Source: Stichopus chloronotus
Taxonomy: Eukaryota > Echinodermata > Holothuroidea > Aspidochirotida > Stichopodidae
Length of the DNA: 64,000 bases
Direction of reading: 5' to 3'
Assembly (NCBI GenBank): GCA_021234535.1
Contig: CM037833.1
Span: 23,032,918-23,096,917 of the forward strand
Each line of letters begins with the position of its first letter. The first letter of the stretch is position 1. Positions 25,268-36,516 of the stretch are shown piece by piece. A program made the position numbers and the translations under genes. Under the pieces are notes generated by a model. It was given only the letters and a program-made list of their open reading frames with translations, was not told the DNA's origin and did no database searches.

Positions 25268-27438
25268 CAGGCGCGGGTCCAAGGGGGGGGGGACCTGGCT
25301 CCCGCCCCCTATTTTTCCCCCACCAGCTACAGCTAGCTACAGCTAGCTACAGCTAGCAGCTAGCTAGCTAAGTCAAAAGCGCCAGGGCACTGCAGGCATG
25401 CAGGGATGACCAGGGATGGAATTGAAGAATGTAAACAATCATTAGAAACTCCGCCCCTTTGCGCTTATACCAGGACCTATACCGGACTCCGGTCCAAGTC
25501 CAGATTTATTATAGAGTTGAAATCGGCAACCTAAGCCTATGATTAGTTTACGTACTACAGTGAAGGGAGAAATACTTGAACTTTTTTGTATTTTTTTTTT
25601 TTATCGGTTTTGTTGTGGATATCAGAAATGGAATCTTTGGATCATTTAGTAGGGGAAAAATGCTTGAATTTCAATTTTTAACTCATTTTTCACTGAAAAC
25701 GGGCTTTTTTGCTCATTCAGTTTTGAATTTTTCCACACTTTCTTTGTATCACACGTGGATCCAATTTCAATACACAAACATTTTTGTTCATACCAGTCAC
25801 CTGGTTGCTATGCAATTAACTACGACGCTTCACACAGTTCTATTTGAAAAGTGACCTTGAAAATGCTACGATTGCCCAGCTTACGCAATTGCGCGGTCAA
25901 ATTTTCAAACGATGATATCTTCGCCCCTGTGCATTCGATCACGCTAATATTTTCACAGCACATACTCTGTACACTCCCCAACTCCCCTTTTTGCAACCAT
26001 ACACGATCATCTGGCAGAGATATCGATGATTTTAGCTTTTGACCACGCCTTCAAACAACCTTCATTAAAACATGTCAGGGAACCGCATCACCACTCCGTC
26101 AATCTCCAAAGCTACTCCATGTCAATCATGACACTTGTTTCCATATACGGTTATAATCTCCCCTTGTTCGAAAGACATTTTAGTGATATTTACATACTAA
26201 ACAACTCCTATCACTTTCACTTGCCTTCGCAGTTGGTTGCTCTATATACAAACCACGCCAACTCTTGTTTCGTCATATGATAATAACGTGTAATGACGTC
26301 ACACGATGGCGAAATCCGAACAAGTCCAAACTAGTTTACAGTATTGCATTGTGGGTAGCGTATGTCTTGCGTGTGTGCCTACGTATCAGTAGTACGTAAA
26401 CAGTACGTATATGGAGTAGAAAAGAAACAGTGTAGCCCTAGCAACCAGAAGAAGATTTTAAAACTTGTCACGGAAGTGCATCACCGCACCTCTGTTATCA
26501 TTTTTGTCATTTTCATGTGAAAAACTCAATTAACTTTGTGAAAGTGAAGTATGAAACCGTTCGGGATTCCCATTGCGGATATTTTCGACATTTTCTATGA
26601 CGATCACGAGGGAAAATTTTCGAGACTGTGTTGAGATGTGCAACCTTCGTTTGGACCAAATATTTGTGCGATTTATCGCTTTTGGAACAATTATATCGGG
26701 CCATACCTCTTCGAAAATGTGTTCCCAATGTTCTGAGTGAGTTTTAAGAGATAATTTGCCATAAATTGTGAGATTCGGATGATTTAAAAATGTTAGATTT
26801 TTGCTCTTTCTTGGTTAGTCCCAAGGACGATCCGCTATGTTGCAGTGTTACGTAATCCAATTATCTTGATGTTAGCAACGGTGCAAAATGGGCATAGGCA
26901 ACCCGGTGACTGATACGGTGTCCGAGAAAATTGTTCCCATAGGCCCGCGGTGTGTGTTACATGAAGTGAAACCCACACCGTTTCAGCCACTATAGAACGG
27001 TCAGCAGGTCAGTGGTGTGGTCTTCGTCTTTCGGTTAAACAAACACGCACTCACTGGTAGGCCGTTCAGCGGATACCTGGACCCCACACCGTGAAATGCA
27101 CTCAGCGTGCAGCCTAATCTCACAGTCTTGGGTCGATATTTCAGTACTGAAAAAGACTACTATCAACTACTACCTATCATCTAAGGGCTTGGTAGGTCTT
27201 CTAAATCAAGGAAACCCTGGAGCTTCAAGGGCTTCGCCCCCTGGACCCCCACCGGGGCCTCGCCCATGAACCCCACCAGGGGCCCTTACGCGGGCCCCTA
27301 GACCCCAGGCCGGTAAACCGCTCGCTCCGCTCGCGGGGTGACGCTGACGCGTCACGTATGGCCACGCCACTGCCGACGATCGCCCTTCGGCCGATGTTTC
27401 GCCCCCCCCCCTTTCTCAAAACCCTGGATCCGCCCCTG
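25268..27438. mobile_element. Candidate 2.2 kb non-autonomous DNA transposon, hAT-like ends
   Basis: The left end CAGGCGCGGGTCCAAGG and the reverse complement of the right end, CAGGGGCGGATCCAGG, match closely. Both are followed by G-runs. Ends starting CAGGGGCGGATC are common in animal hAT-like non-autonomous repeats. The right 250 bases are strikingly GC-rich compared with the window. I see no transposase. No 8-bp target duplication is evident, so two abutting insertions are possible. Confidence 0.5.
25325..25370. repeat. AGCTACAGCT short tandem repeat
   Basis: About 46 bases of AGCTAC/AGCT units near the left end of the candidate hAT-like element. It is locally palindromic (AGCT) and could fold. 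Confidence 0.8.
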
Positions 27439-28002
27439 TTTCTGTTTTTATGATTTCTCATTGTTTCTCTTATGCGTTATGTTTTATGAGATGAAATGGC
27501 ACCAAATTCCTTTTATGGTAAAAAAGGACGCTTATATCTTATATATCTTATTTGAAACACTGTGATATATATCACAAATTGGCACCTTTCCAGCCAACCA
27601 AGCATTCTGGGCTCGACTCCAGTTTTTTTATCCGGTGATTGGTTTGATACATAGACGTGAAACATCGTATAGCATGTAATGTTAAATTCATTATTTACGA
27701 AGATCGCGATAGAACATACATTGTGAATGGACTTCACTGGTGACATATGTCTGTTATTTTCAATAGTTCTCAAGACTATCCAAATCCATATGGACACGCA
27801 AAAAGTAGGGTGGATGCATGAAGTAGTAGCTATTATTTGGATAGTTTCCTAGCAATCTCTAACAAACAGACTCTGCTAGTTCATTTCCTTCTTGGGTTGA
27901 ATGTAATTATAATTTGCAATGGAATTAACGTGTTGAAATGAAACGTAAAATGTTTTTAACAACATTTTTTTTAATACTTCATTCGTTTCATTTTAAACTC
28001 AG

Positions 28003-28132
28003 AAGCACAACCAATACCTTCAGGAATTTGTTGATGATAGTGATTTTTGGGAAACTGGAAATACTTCTACAAGTTATGGTTGGCTTTGGGACAGTGGCCT
28101 TTTTCAGCCTGCTGATTCTGAAATTGATGAAG
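28003..28132 (+). CDS. Gene B exon 2
   Basis: 130 bases, phase 0 in and phase 1 out, the same length as in gene A. It encodes KHNQYLQEFVDDSDFWETG and continues through GWLWDSG to EIDE. Confidence 0.88.
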
Positions 28133-28293
28133 GTAATCAGAGAAACTTATACATTTTTCTTATTTGACATAATTTCATGTTGGATGTAAATTATTTCATA
28201 TGTTGAAGGCAAAATCAATATGTATACAGACATTACGATTTCCGGTAGTTCTCAAATAAAAAAAATAGCAGTCCAATTCTGTTTCTAATTCAG

Positions 28294-28552
28294 GTTCTAT
28301 TTCTGATGCAAGCAACAATTATGACTTTAATGGGAATTCTGACAACAGCTGGAGTTCTGACTACTGGTATTACAGTGACCCTCTGGGGGAAGATTCGACA
28401 TTAACAGATGAAACGTTTGAACACCTAGTTGACAATCCATGGAATCTTGTAAAATTAGCAGATCTTACCAAGAAGGACCTGAGGGAAATGGGACACCAAG
28501 CGGAAAATTTTATTTTGAATTGTAAATTCAATAAGAAAGACTGTGACGAACG
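28294..28552 (+). CDS. Gene B exon 3, without the Ser-rich array
   Basis: 259 bases, phase 1 in and phase 2 out. It is 117 bases shorter than the gene A exon because the Ser/Asp repeat is missing. The remainder (LTKKDLREMGHQAENFILNC, then KFNKKDC) aligns without gaps to gene A. Confidence 0.88.
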
Positions 28553-30845
28553 GTAAGATGTTACTTTCCATTAAAATGGTAGGAACCACAGTCAAATGGG
28601 AAGTGACGAAGCCATAGAAACTGATGCCTTAATATTTACGTACGCTTATGTGTCCGTGAAAGACTATATATACAAATAATGTAGCTATTAAACCATTCAG
28701 TATTTAATACAAACATTTACCTTAAATTTTGTTGATATTGTTTGTAACATTAAAAGTGTTAGCACACGGAATCGCAAAAAGGTGTTGAATAATATGTTGC
28801 CAGGATATCTTCATTGTAGTTTTATTGCTATTTTAGTTTCTAAGAGGCTGCATATGAAAATGCAATATGCCATATAAATTAAAGGTGATTGGTTATATTC
28901 TTTGTGATGATAGTCTCTGCTTGATAACTTTGTGCAAACGTCACTTTGTTTCAGTCTCTGTTTTCACTTTGCAATGAAACCCCTTTTTTTGTATATACTG
29001 CTTTGGTACCATAAATAGGACACAAGTACGTGTAAACAATGTGCCGTTAACTAGAGACATTTGCTTGCGATCAATTACGTCACTTAATGCTCGTTTTGGT
29101 CGAAGCATTTTCATACAAAATGTAACAATTGAGATTTACAAATCTCAGTACACAAAATATTTGGGACTCAGATGAGCATAACTGGGCTGACATAAGGGTT
29201 CCAGGTGGGTAACCCACACAAAGCCCACATAAGATAGCTAGAAATCAGATTGATGCTATGAGATCCAGCTGTCGTTTGCATCCTACCGCCACCTCGATCA
29301 CATCATTTGACACTGTAGGCTATAGGGGTTATATGTAGACTACACCCGGGCAATCTGCACAGCATTATACCATTCTCAACAGTACATTTAATCATGATGT
29401 TATGACTGTGGAAAATATCAAATAACAGCTCCCTGATCCAACAGCCCCGTTTTTATGCTAGGGTGCACATGCTCTACCTTTGGATATGACACGTAAGACC
29501 CGCTGTTATGCAGCTCTAGATCTAGAAAGCCTAGACACTGGATTGACACACCTGCACAGCTAAACGAAATAGATGTTTAATTGACCATGTGGATCATCAC
29601 AGAATGAGGCGATAAAACTGACTTAAGGCGATGAGAGATTGCATCAAGTTGAACCTCACTAAAACAAAGAAATGGCGTGTTTGCATGGACTGGCTATTAA
29701 GTGTAGAAAATTCAGCATGTTGATTAACTAAAACCTTTGTGTGATGTCTTTCCCTGGCTTTTCAAGGAATGAAAGCGAAGCAAAAAGTTCTTCTCTACTC
29801 GAGAAATTTTTCGAACTTAATTGTCCTCGTAGAAGATTTAAAAAGGTAAATAAGTAAGTTGGATATATACACAAAATTAAGCAATGCAGTACCGTGGATC
29901 ACAACCCATTTCATTACCTACCAATAATACCTCCACAATATGTGCAATTAACTAAGCCTATAGACTTTCAATTACCCTGAAATTAGACGTTAATTACATT
30001 TAAGCCTATCACTCGGGATGACAGAAATGAATATTAATGAATATGCATGATATACGCTGTATTCATGATAAACGCTGTATACGCTGATTTCAGACAGTGT
30101 AAATCGTGCATTCTACTCAACGGGTTCATCCTACTTCAGACTTAACTAAATTTGTACCAGTGTTATGTTAAGACATGCATGGAGCAGAGACAAAAACGTT
30201 AAGTGTAAAACGTGAATTAAAGTGCGCTCACATAGCCAAAATGAGGCCACCATGGGTACCATATGGGTAAAATGGTGAGAACATAACCCATGTAGTCCGC
30301 AAGACACGCATCATCTTTCCTAGTCGAATCCCAGATAGGTCTCAGGTGTTTTGCTTGCTGTGTAATGTTTGTGGGTATCTCCGCGAAAAGGCCTGGACTT
30401 GCCTCAGGGAGTTACCTATAGTAAGAACTTAAACAATTAACAGTCCAATGCTTTCACAAACTGTCGTTTAAATTTCATCAGACGACAAAGTAGCCTCCAC
30501 CTAGCACGTGTGCATAGAAGATATGTTGTATTATACATGTGTGATTGTCCTGTTGTGAATTATTAATTGCAGAAATCACAGAAAGAGTTTCATGCTTACG
30601 AAAAGGTGTACCTTTTACATAGACAAGATTTGCAGAAGGCATGCAACGAATCAATTATGAAGAGGTTGTGGTGCAAGGAACAATTAAATAGCCTAGGTTA
30701 TTTGTTACACCATTGAATTATACACTGCAAACTTTTTGGTGCTGGCAATAATGTCATAATATTTTTTGTACCTGCAGGCAATACTATGAACATTAAAGCT
30801 CAGCATATTATTCATTGTTCCAACACATTTTTCTTTTGTACACAG
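28553..30845 (+). other. Gene B intron 3
   Basis: 2.3 kb. It contains a copy of a dispersed repeat (about 29160-30350) related to one at 57540-58580. No coding exon recognised. Confidence 0.55.
29160..30350. repeat. Dispersed repeat, copy 1
   Basis: Shares scattered blocks in the same order with 57540-58580: an AATTACATTTAA-CCT block followed by (C/G)ATATTAATGA-TAT-CATGAT, then ACCATATGGGTAAAATGGTG against ATCATATGGGACGGGTAAAA, then ACCCATCTGG-type palindromic GGGT/ACCC motifs. Boundaries are approximate and identity is low, so it is an old family with no coding capacity. Confidence 0.45.
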
Positions 30846-30952
30846 AGACTTTACGTCACTTCAAAATAAAGAATATGGAAACTGCTTTTCGTTCGAAATT
30901 AAAAAGAGTAACCAAAGCAAACGTCGAATCAGCAAAGCGGGGAGTAATTATG
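30846..30952 (+). CDS. Gene B exon 4
   Basis: 107 bases, phase 2 in and phase 1 out. It encodes the NKEYGNCFSF segment and a basic stretch (SKRRISKAG) as in gene A. Confidence 0.9.
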
Positions 30953-31184
30953 GTAATCACAATTACATAACGAAAAATATAGTTTACTTAGATATGCCTT
31001 TTTTATTGTATACTTTCTTTCATCCAGTGTTAAAAAATTCACTCACATGCCGACCATAATCAATTATTTCTATAAACAATTTTTTTTTTTTTGCAAACTG
31101 TTACTCTGTGTATTTCACGAAGATGACGTATATTATTCGCTGGATGGAAAACTTGACTTTACGATATCCTTCGATATTCCTTAG

Positions 31185-31343
31185 GTCTACACCTTACACT
31201 TTTCATTGAATACCCGGAATACATATTTACCCAAGAAGCTGGTGTGAGGCTTCTTATTCATCCAAGAGGTACATTCCCACATCCGGTAAGAAGTTGGTAT
31301 CTCACTCTCTCCAGGCTTTTCTGCTTCTATTGGGATTCGACAG
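31185..31343 (+). CDS. Gene B exon 5 (one extra base)
   Basis: 159 bases against 158 in gene A. Codons follow gene A through HPRGTFPHP, then an extra T at about 31287 turns CCGGAAGAAG into CCGGTAAGAAG and throws SLSPGF out of frame. The insertion also creates a good donor (GTAAGA) at 31286. Splicing there would end the exon in phase 0 and skip 19 codons without breaking the frame. Confidence 0.85.
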
Positions 31344-31442
31344 GTACGTTATTTCCGGCTAATATTTCAATTACGTCATAAAGACTTCCTTATAACGTCA
31401 ATTGAATGAACATGTTTTACATCATTATCTATAATTTTTCAG

Positions 31443-31656
31443 GTAGAGCTTCAAAGATTGAAAGCTCCTTACGGTGACTGTAACGATGACCAAGACAATG
31501 AGGGACTTAACAGTAACATCATCGAAGGTTTCGAATACGGAATCGTATCCTGCCAGAAACTCTGTCGACAGTCTCACTTGATAGCAGAATGTAAATGCGT
31601 GGATGACCTTTATACCGACGATAAGACCTTACCATGGTGTAAGGGAAAAAAGGCAG
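31443..31656 (+). CDS. Gene B exon 6
   Basis: 214 bases, the same as in gene A and open. The cysteines GDC, SCQKLC, ECKC and PWC are all conserved. Confidence 0.9.
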
Positions 31657-33147
31657 GTAATGATGGTAGTCATGTATACCAGTACATGAAGTCATCAACA
31701 TAGATACTGATATTAACATTTGCATTCTCGGGTTGCTTGGAAATAATATTTAGGTGTTCAATGCACATCGGTCTGTAACTGAAATGGTTTAGTATAATTG
31801 ATACTTTTGTATGACTACATCAAGACACCAAATTTAATACAAAGTTTCGCTATGTTTGTTTCACATTCAAGACTGTTATAGTTAATTGTCGGTCTGACTG
31901 GGTCAAGACTATAACAAAGATTTCCAAAATAGTGACGATCACAAGAAAAGGACAACTGTGTTTGTCAGAGTATTGCTATTCGAGATTCCGTTGAAATACG
32001 TCCAGTGTGATTGTTATACCCGCTGGTTTGAAGGAAAGTCAAAACAAAATGTTAGTTGTCTGTCTCAAGATTCCGGTATGAGTTTGTCAGCGCATACAAA
32101 TGGCAAAAAGAGGTGTTGCCCAATGCTTATCAAACAAATGCTAAAGAAGTAGGTTGACTTTAAAGACATGAAAAAAAAAAAAAACTGTAAACGTGGGTAA
32201 CAAAGTAGTTTCAGAAATGTCATGATGTTTAATTCAACAGCTGAAACATTACTAGGATGATATTTTGCAATTTCATTCGAAGAAAGAAAATTCAATGTTT
32301 TTTTTATTTCAGAGAGATATTACTGTGATAAGAAACCAAGAACAGTTAAGATATGATGTGATATTGAGTCTGTACTTTCTTATTAAATAAGTCAGTGCTT
32401 GTATGGTTGTCAAGTGGTTAGTTTAATCTAAATTGGATAGTTGACAGTTACTGAGTGATTAGCGTAATAAGGTGAGTATACACATACAAGTATCATGTTC
32501 CTGCCAACATTAACGATGTCAGACGTTTGCAACGATTATGAGTGTGTTTTATCTCTAGGTGTAAATTATCGCATTTGGCCAAACCTTCTTTCTGAAAAGA
32601 AATATAGGAGAACAATTTGTATTTGCAAATATTCTTTCATCGTCAAGGTAATACGAAAGCTGTATTATTGTAGGCTATGAAGCTATGAAAGACAACATTG
32701 ATTTAAATTTAACTTTGAGTCGTGATGTAAAGTGTAAGAGTGTAATGATAGCACGTTTTCTTTTCACCTCATATCTTTCAGCTGTTTATCATATTGTAAA
32801 GAATGTAGAGCATAGAGCCAAACAATGCAAAATATGCTTATATTTTACTACTATAATCACATTTCCGAGATCATTTCCACATTATACAAACAGATAGCGG
32901 TTTCCATCGACTGAGAGTGATCTTTAACATCCCGTTTATTCTCTACATTTGCCACTACATTAAGACAGACGGGCATCATCAGCAAACGCTGTCATTTAAA
33001 ATTCAAACAAAACAATCATACTTTGTTTTAATTTTAACTTTGTTTCACCCTTATCATATGAATAAGAGAAGAACCTCATGCATTAAGTTCTTACTTTTTT
33101 ACATTTCTATACTTATCTTCAGTTTCGTTTTCTTTTATTCTTGCCAG

Positions 33148-33221
33148 AGGTATGCGTTCAACAGCGTTGACAGAAAGTATCACACCGGAAAACTCGAATG
33201 TGACTGCCCTGCTCCCTGCCA
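33148..33221 (+). CDS. Gene B exon 7 (one extra base)
   Basis: 74 bases against 73 in gene A. After EVCVQ, an extra G near 33164 shifts the frame so that TGA follows two codons later. Beyond it the correct residues (KYHTGKLECDCPAPC) reappear in another frame. No alternative acceptor I tested restores phase. Confidence 0.82.
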
Positions 33222-34117
33222 GTATGTATTGCATTGAAAGACAGTTACCGTCCAGACAAAACCCCCCAGGTCTTTTGCCATCAGGTGAAATAAGAACAAG
33301 TAGGGAAGGCCCACTGTCCAGAGATCTGTTGGGGAATTTGTCCCGTCACGATGCACTGCGTTATCCCGAAATTAACTTTCTATCTTTCATTTAAATTAAA
33401 TTTCAAGCTATGAAAATTATGAGATCGAAAATAGCCTTTTAATACTCTCTTCGAACATTCTCTTAATTAACGCAACATCAGCTACGTGGAATGACATTCC
33501 AAACTAAAATTCTCCCTTTGTATGACTTGCCTAACCTAAAGACATAATTAGTTTGCTATTTTATTACACTAACTTTCTCCATTCCACTTCTGTCTTTACT
33601 TCTTTTTTCATTATGTGTTTACATAATACCGGAAATTGTTCTTTTATAATTTCAAATTTCAATGTACTTGCTTCTTTCCTTGTGTTCTGGGGGATTCACT
33701 ACTACATGCTTCAAGTCATTTTCTTGCGTTTCCCGTTTCTCCAATGTATCACCCATTTGTTGTCATTGTTTAATCGTCGATTATGCTTCTATTCTGTTCA
33801 TGTAATGTATTGGCAACATTAATTATTGTGTATATAATTTTGAGATTCCGAAAGTAAGGTTTAGTTCGTATCCACATCCAACCTAAATAGCAAAATGAAC
33901 TGTAATGCTTTATTTCGTTGTTCAATTTCGTGTGTATAATGCAATGTTAGACATTTTGTTCAGTCGATGAGACACCAAAATTACATGAAAACAGTTCTGT
34001 AAACTGCTGTGGTAAACAGTCAAAGTGAACTGATAGATAAGTTACAGAACTGCATTGTACGTAAACAATAAAGCATAATTTGTAGCAATTCATTTAACAT
34101 ACTCTTGTTTTCTTCAG

Positions 34118-34175
34118 CGAGACTGTTTACAATACTCAAGTAAGTGCAAGTGCCTGGCCTGTTGAGTCTTACGCT
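34118..34175 (+). CDS. Gene B exon 8
   Basis: 58 bases, encoding ETVYNTQVSASAWPVESYA. Same length and phases as gene A. Confidence 0.9.
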
Positions 34176-34919
34176 GTAAGTACTTTTTCAGATTATTACC
34201 CACAGTAGACCACAAATTTGTTTGGGTTACATATTAGCATAATTGAGAAAGTATGAACATTTGTAATTGCGCTTAAACAAGAGCAGCAGAAAATGAAGTA
34301 AAATGTCGCACAAATTTCATTTCATTGATTTTCAGTACAATGTTGCGAGACAAGATAGAAAGATAATCAACAGAATTAAACCAAAACTGAGAGTAAAAGG
34401 CCTCTAGTTGGCACCTAATTCAAAAATTACATTATGTAAGGAACACTGCAGTTTTAGTTTTCCTCTTATTGAAATAATGCGTACGCGTAATCGTGTCTCG
34501 GGTAAATCTTAGATGAGTATGTACTACACTGTGAAAAGTATTTTCTCCGAGTATCTACATAGTCTTCAGAGCTTACCACTCCCACCTAGAGTCCTGCAAA
34601 AATTGGACAAAGAAACGGAATGTAAAAAACGATGGCAAAGAAACAGAAAATAACAAAAACATAAAAATGGATTATATAATTTGGAACAAAAAAATATCTG
34701 ACATTTGTGGCGTTTCTTAAGCATCACCCTATTATTGCAACGGCTTTCGCAAGATTTAACTTTAACTTAGAAGTAATATGTCTAGAATTAACTTCACAAG
34801 AGGTGTTTGAAAAAGAGGTGAGAAATAGATCTTACAATGAAAATCCATTTGAAACCGACGATTTCTGCCAGAATCTTACCAGTGAATTTCGCTTAAACGA
34901 TGCAGTCGTTCTTTTCCAG

Positions 34920-34993
34920 AATACTTTGCGAAAACACCTGAACAAATCAGCAGAAAACCTGTGGAGGGTGTGGGAGGATACATCGGTAGCAAG
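34920..34993 (+). CDS. Gene B exon 9
   Basis: 74 bases encoding NTLRKHLNKSAENLWRVWED and onward. The long open frame running upstream to 34707 is judged intronic: a good acceptor (TTTTCCAG) lies at the homologous position, and the gene A counterpart of the upstream part contains stops. Confidence 0.86.
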
Positions 34994-35338
34994 GTATATG
35001 TTATCTTCATTTAACGTTTCTCTCAAGCCTAGTTCCTCAACCTAAGTACTGATTTTTTACGTGTTAAAAAAGAAAGATCAATACATTCCACTTCTCCTAA
35101 AGAACAGAGAATTAAGCAAGAGAGAGAAATCGAAACTGAAAAACAAAATAAAAAGGGTGATAAAAAGTTAGCAATTTTTACATGAACATGTATAAACAAA
35201 GTAAACAAAGATGAAAATATAAAGATCCTTAAGTTCAGAAGCGATATTTCACCAAATTTTATAATACTTGTAAGCAAGAACATCATTTATCTGAGAGAGA
35301 AACATTTAGATTGCTGTTGTAATACTTAAGATATACCC

Positions 35339-35560
35339 TACACTCAGAGAATTATTTACCTAAATTATGTAAAGTAAGAACTCCATAAATTTTATGTAAA
35401 ATTAATGTAAGCAGTATTTGAAAATTTACATAATTTTGGTTAATTTTACTACATTTTAGTAGAATTGTTATATCATAATGTAAGACTTACATTAACTGTG
35501 TGTACAATTTTACCAAAAAGTTATGGAGTTCTTATTTTACTTTACGTTTTTGTGAGTGTA
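35339..35560. mobile_element. TA-flanked MITE, copy 2
   Basis: Nearly identical to 4150-4372 with a handful of substitutions and one short indel. It has the same TACACTCA...TGAGTGTA ends and lies in intron 9 of gene B. It differs in location from copy 1 (intron 1 of gene A), so it inserted independently rather than by gene duplication. Confidence 0.78.
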
Positions 35561-36001
35561 CTCGGGAAATATTTCCGACTTCATTGTTAGACTATTATTA
35601 AATTACAACATACAACATTCATTGGTTAGCTTAGGTGAAATCAATCAGGAACGGCTAAATTTAGTTGCTTCTGTTCAATAAACAATGGTGCATTCCACTA
35701 ACATATAATTACATTTGTATTGAGACGGCCTAAGCTTGTCGCATTCGTTCTTCGTTTATAGACAGCACAGTTGGTGTTTAGCTCCCCTGACCGTTGACAT
35801 ATTATGATTGTTCTTGCGGATTTGTAACATTTCAATGGGAAGTTATATTTGACTTTTCATACCTTCATTTGTGCTAGTTTCACCTAACTGATGTATAAAG
35901 TGTTTGATGTAATCGATAATGATTGAACAACTCAAATCTGCCCGTCTACAAAATGTCTAATATTTGGAATACTCTCTGCGTTTACTTCTTTCCGATTCCA
36001 G

Positions 36002-36077
36002 GAAAAACCTCGTCCGCGTAAAAATTTATTTTGAAGAACTCAATTATGAATTGATTGAACAGGTTCCGTCTACCAGC
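36002..36077 (+). CDS. Gene B exon 10
   Basis: 76 bases, encoding KNLVRVKIYFEELNYELIEQ. Same length and phase as gene A. Confidence 0.92.
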
Positions 36078-36384
36078 GTAAGTTGATGATGGCTTGTAAA
36101 ACAATGTCGAAAAAACATGCCAAATTACAACCGTAACTAACGGTTTGTCATATTTGCTTGTACTGCAAAAACAGTCATGTAACATGTATAAATGTAATTA
36201 TGAAACAAAAAATTTATTATCTAACCTAAACGTCGTCCAGAAAATAGTTAAGTCGATTTTGCAAATTGCATCTATGAAAGTTAGAATTTTTCTTGATTTT
36301 GTGAGGTTCTTTCTTTGTCCATCATCTTCTATCTTGAACATATTGCATTTAAATACACTGTTCCTCTTTATATCCTCCCCATAG

Positions 36385-36516
36385 GTCCCCGGTTTGCTTG
36401 GAACCATCGGTGGTCTTCTTGGTTTATATTTGGGATTCTCAGTCATCACACTTACTGAGATGTCTTTCTTTGTGTCCAGAGTCATCATTTTGTTGTTTAA
36501 GGTCTCTAGACGATAA
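36385..36516 (+). CDS. Gene B exon 11: TM2, filter, stop
   Basis: 132 bases ending in TAA. It encodes GLLGLYLGFSVITLTE and a tail ending KVSRR. The selectivity filter G-F-S is intact. Confidence 0.92.
   Translation, partial: VPGLLGTIGGLLGLYLGFSVITLTEMSFFVSRVIILLFKVSRR

Larger units (their letters stand above)
21894..28002 (+). other. Gene B intron 1, repeat-filled
   Basis: About 6.1 kb from GTAAGT to CTCAG, far longer than intron 1 of gene A (1.4 kb). The excess is accounted for by a 28-base duplication, a three-unit tandem repeat, a LINE fragment and a 2.2 kb element with hAT-like ends, all listed separately. Confidence 0.65.
21549..36516 (+). pseudogene. DEG/ENaC-family channel, gene B (11 exons, two frameshifts)
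   Basis: Exons are 21549-21893, 28003-28132, 28294-28552, 30846-30952, 31185-31343, 31443-31656, 33148-33221, 34118-34175, 34920-34993, 36002-36077 and 36385-36516. Nine of the 11 have junction phases identical to gene A and open frames. Exon 5 has an extra T (near 31287) and exon 7 an extra G (near 33164), each shifting the frame into early stops, so a normal protein of about 541 residues cannot be made. All family signatures are otherwise present: the HG motif, TM1, the cysteine pattern and GLYLGFSVIT. Either this is a young pseudogene or the two indels are assembly errors. An in-frame ATG at 21522 would add nine residues; the start used aligns with gene A. A candidate AATAAA lies at 37219. 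Confidence 0.8.

Noticed and set aside
27225..27565. Arg/Gly-rich and Pro-rich open frames
   Set aside because: They are products of the GC-rich right end of the candidate transposon, not genes.
34707..34919. Long open frame continuing upstream of gene B exon 9
   Set aside because: A strong acceptor sits at the homologous exon boundary, the gene A counterpart of the upstream part contains stops, and the family has no residues there.
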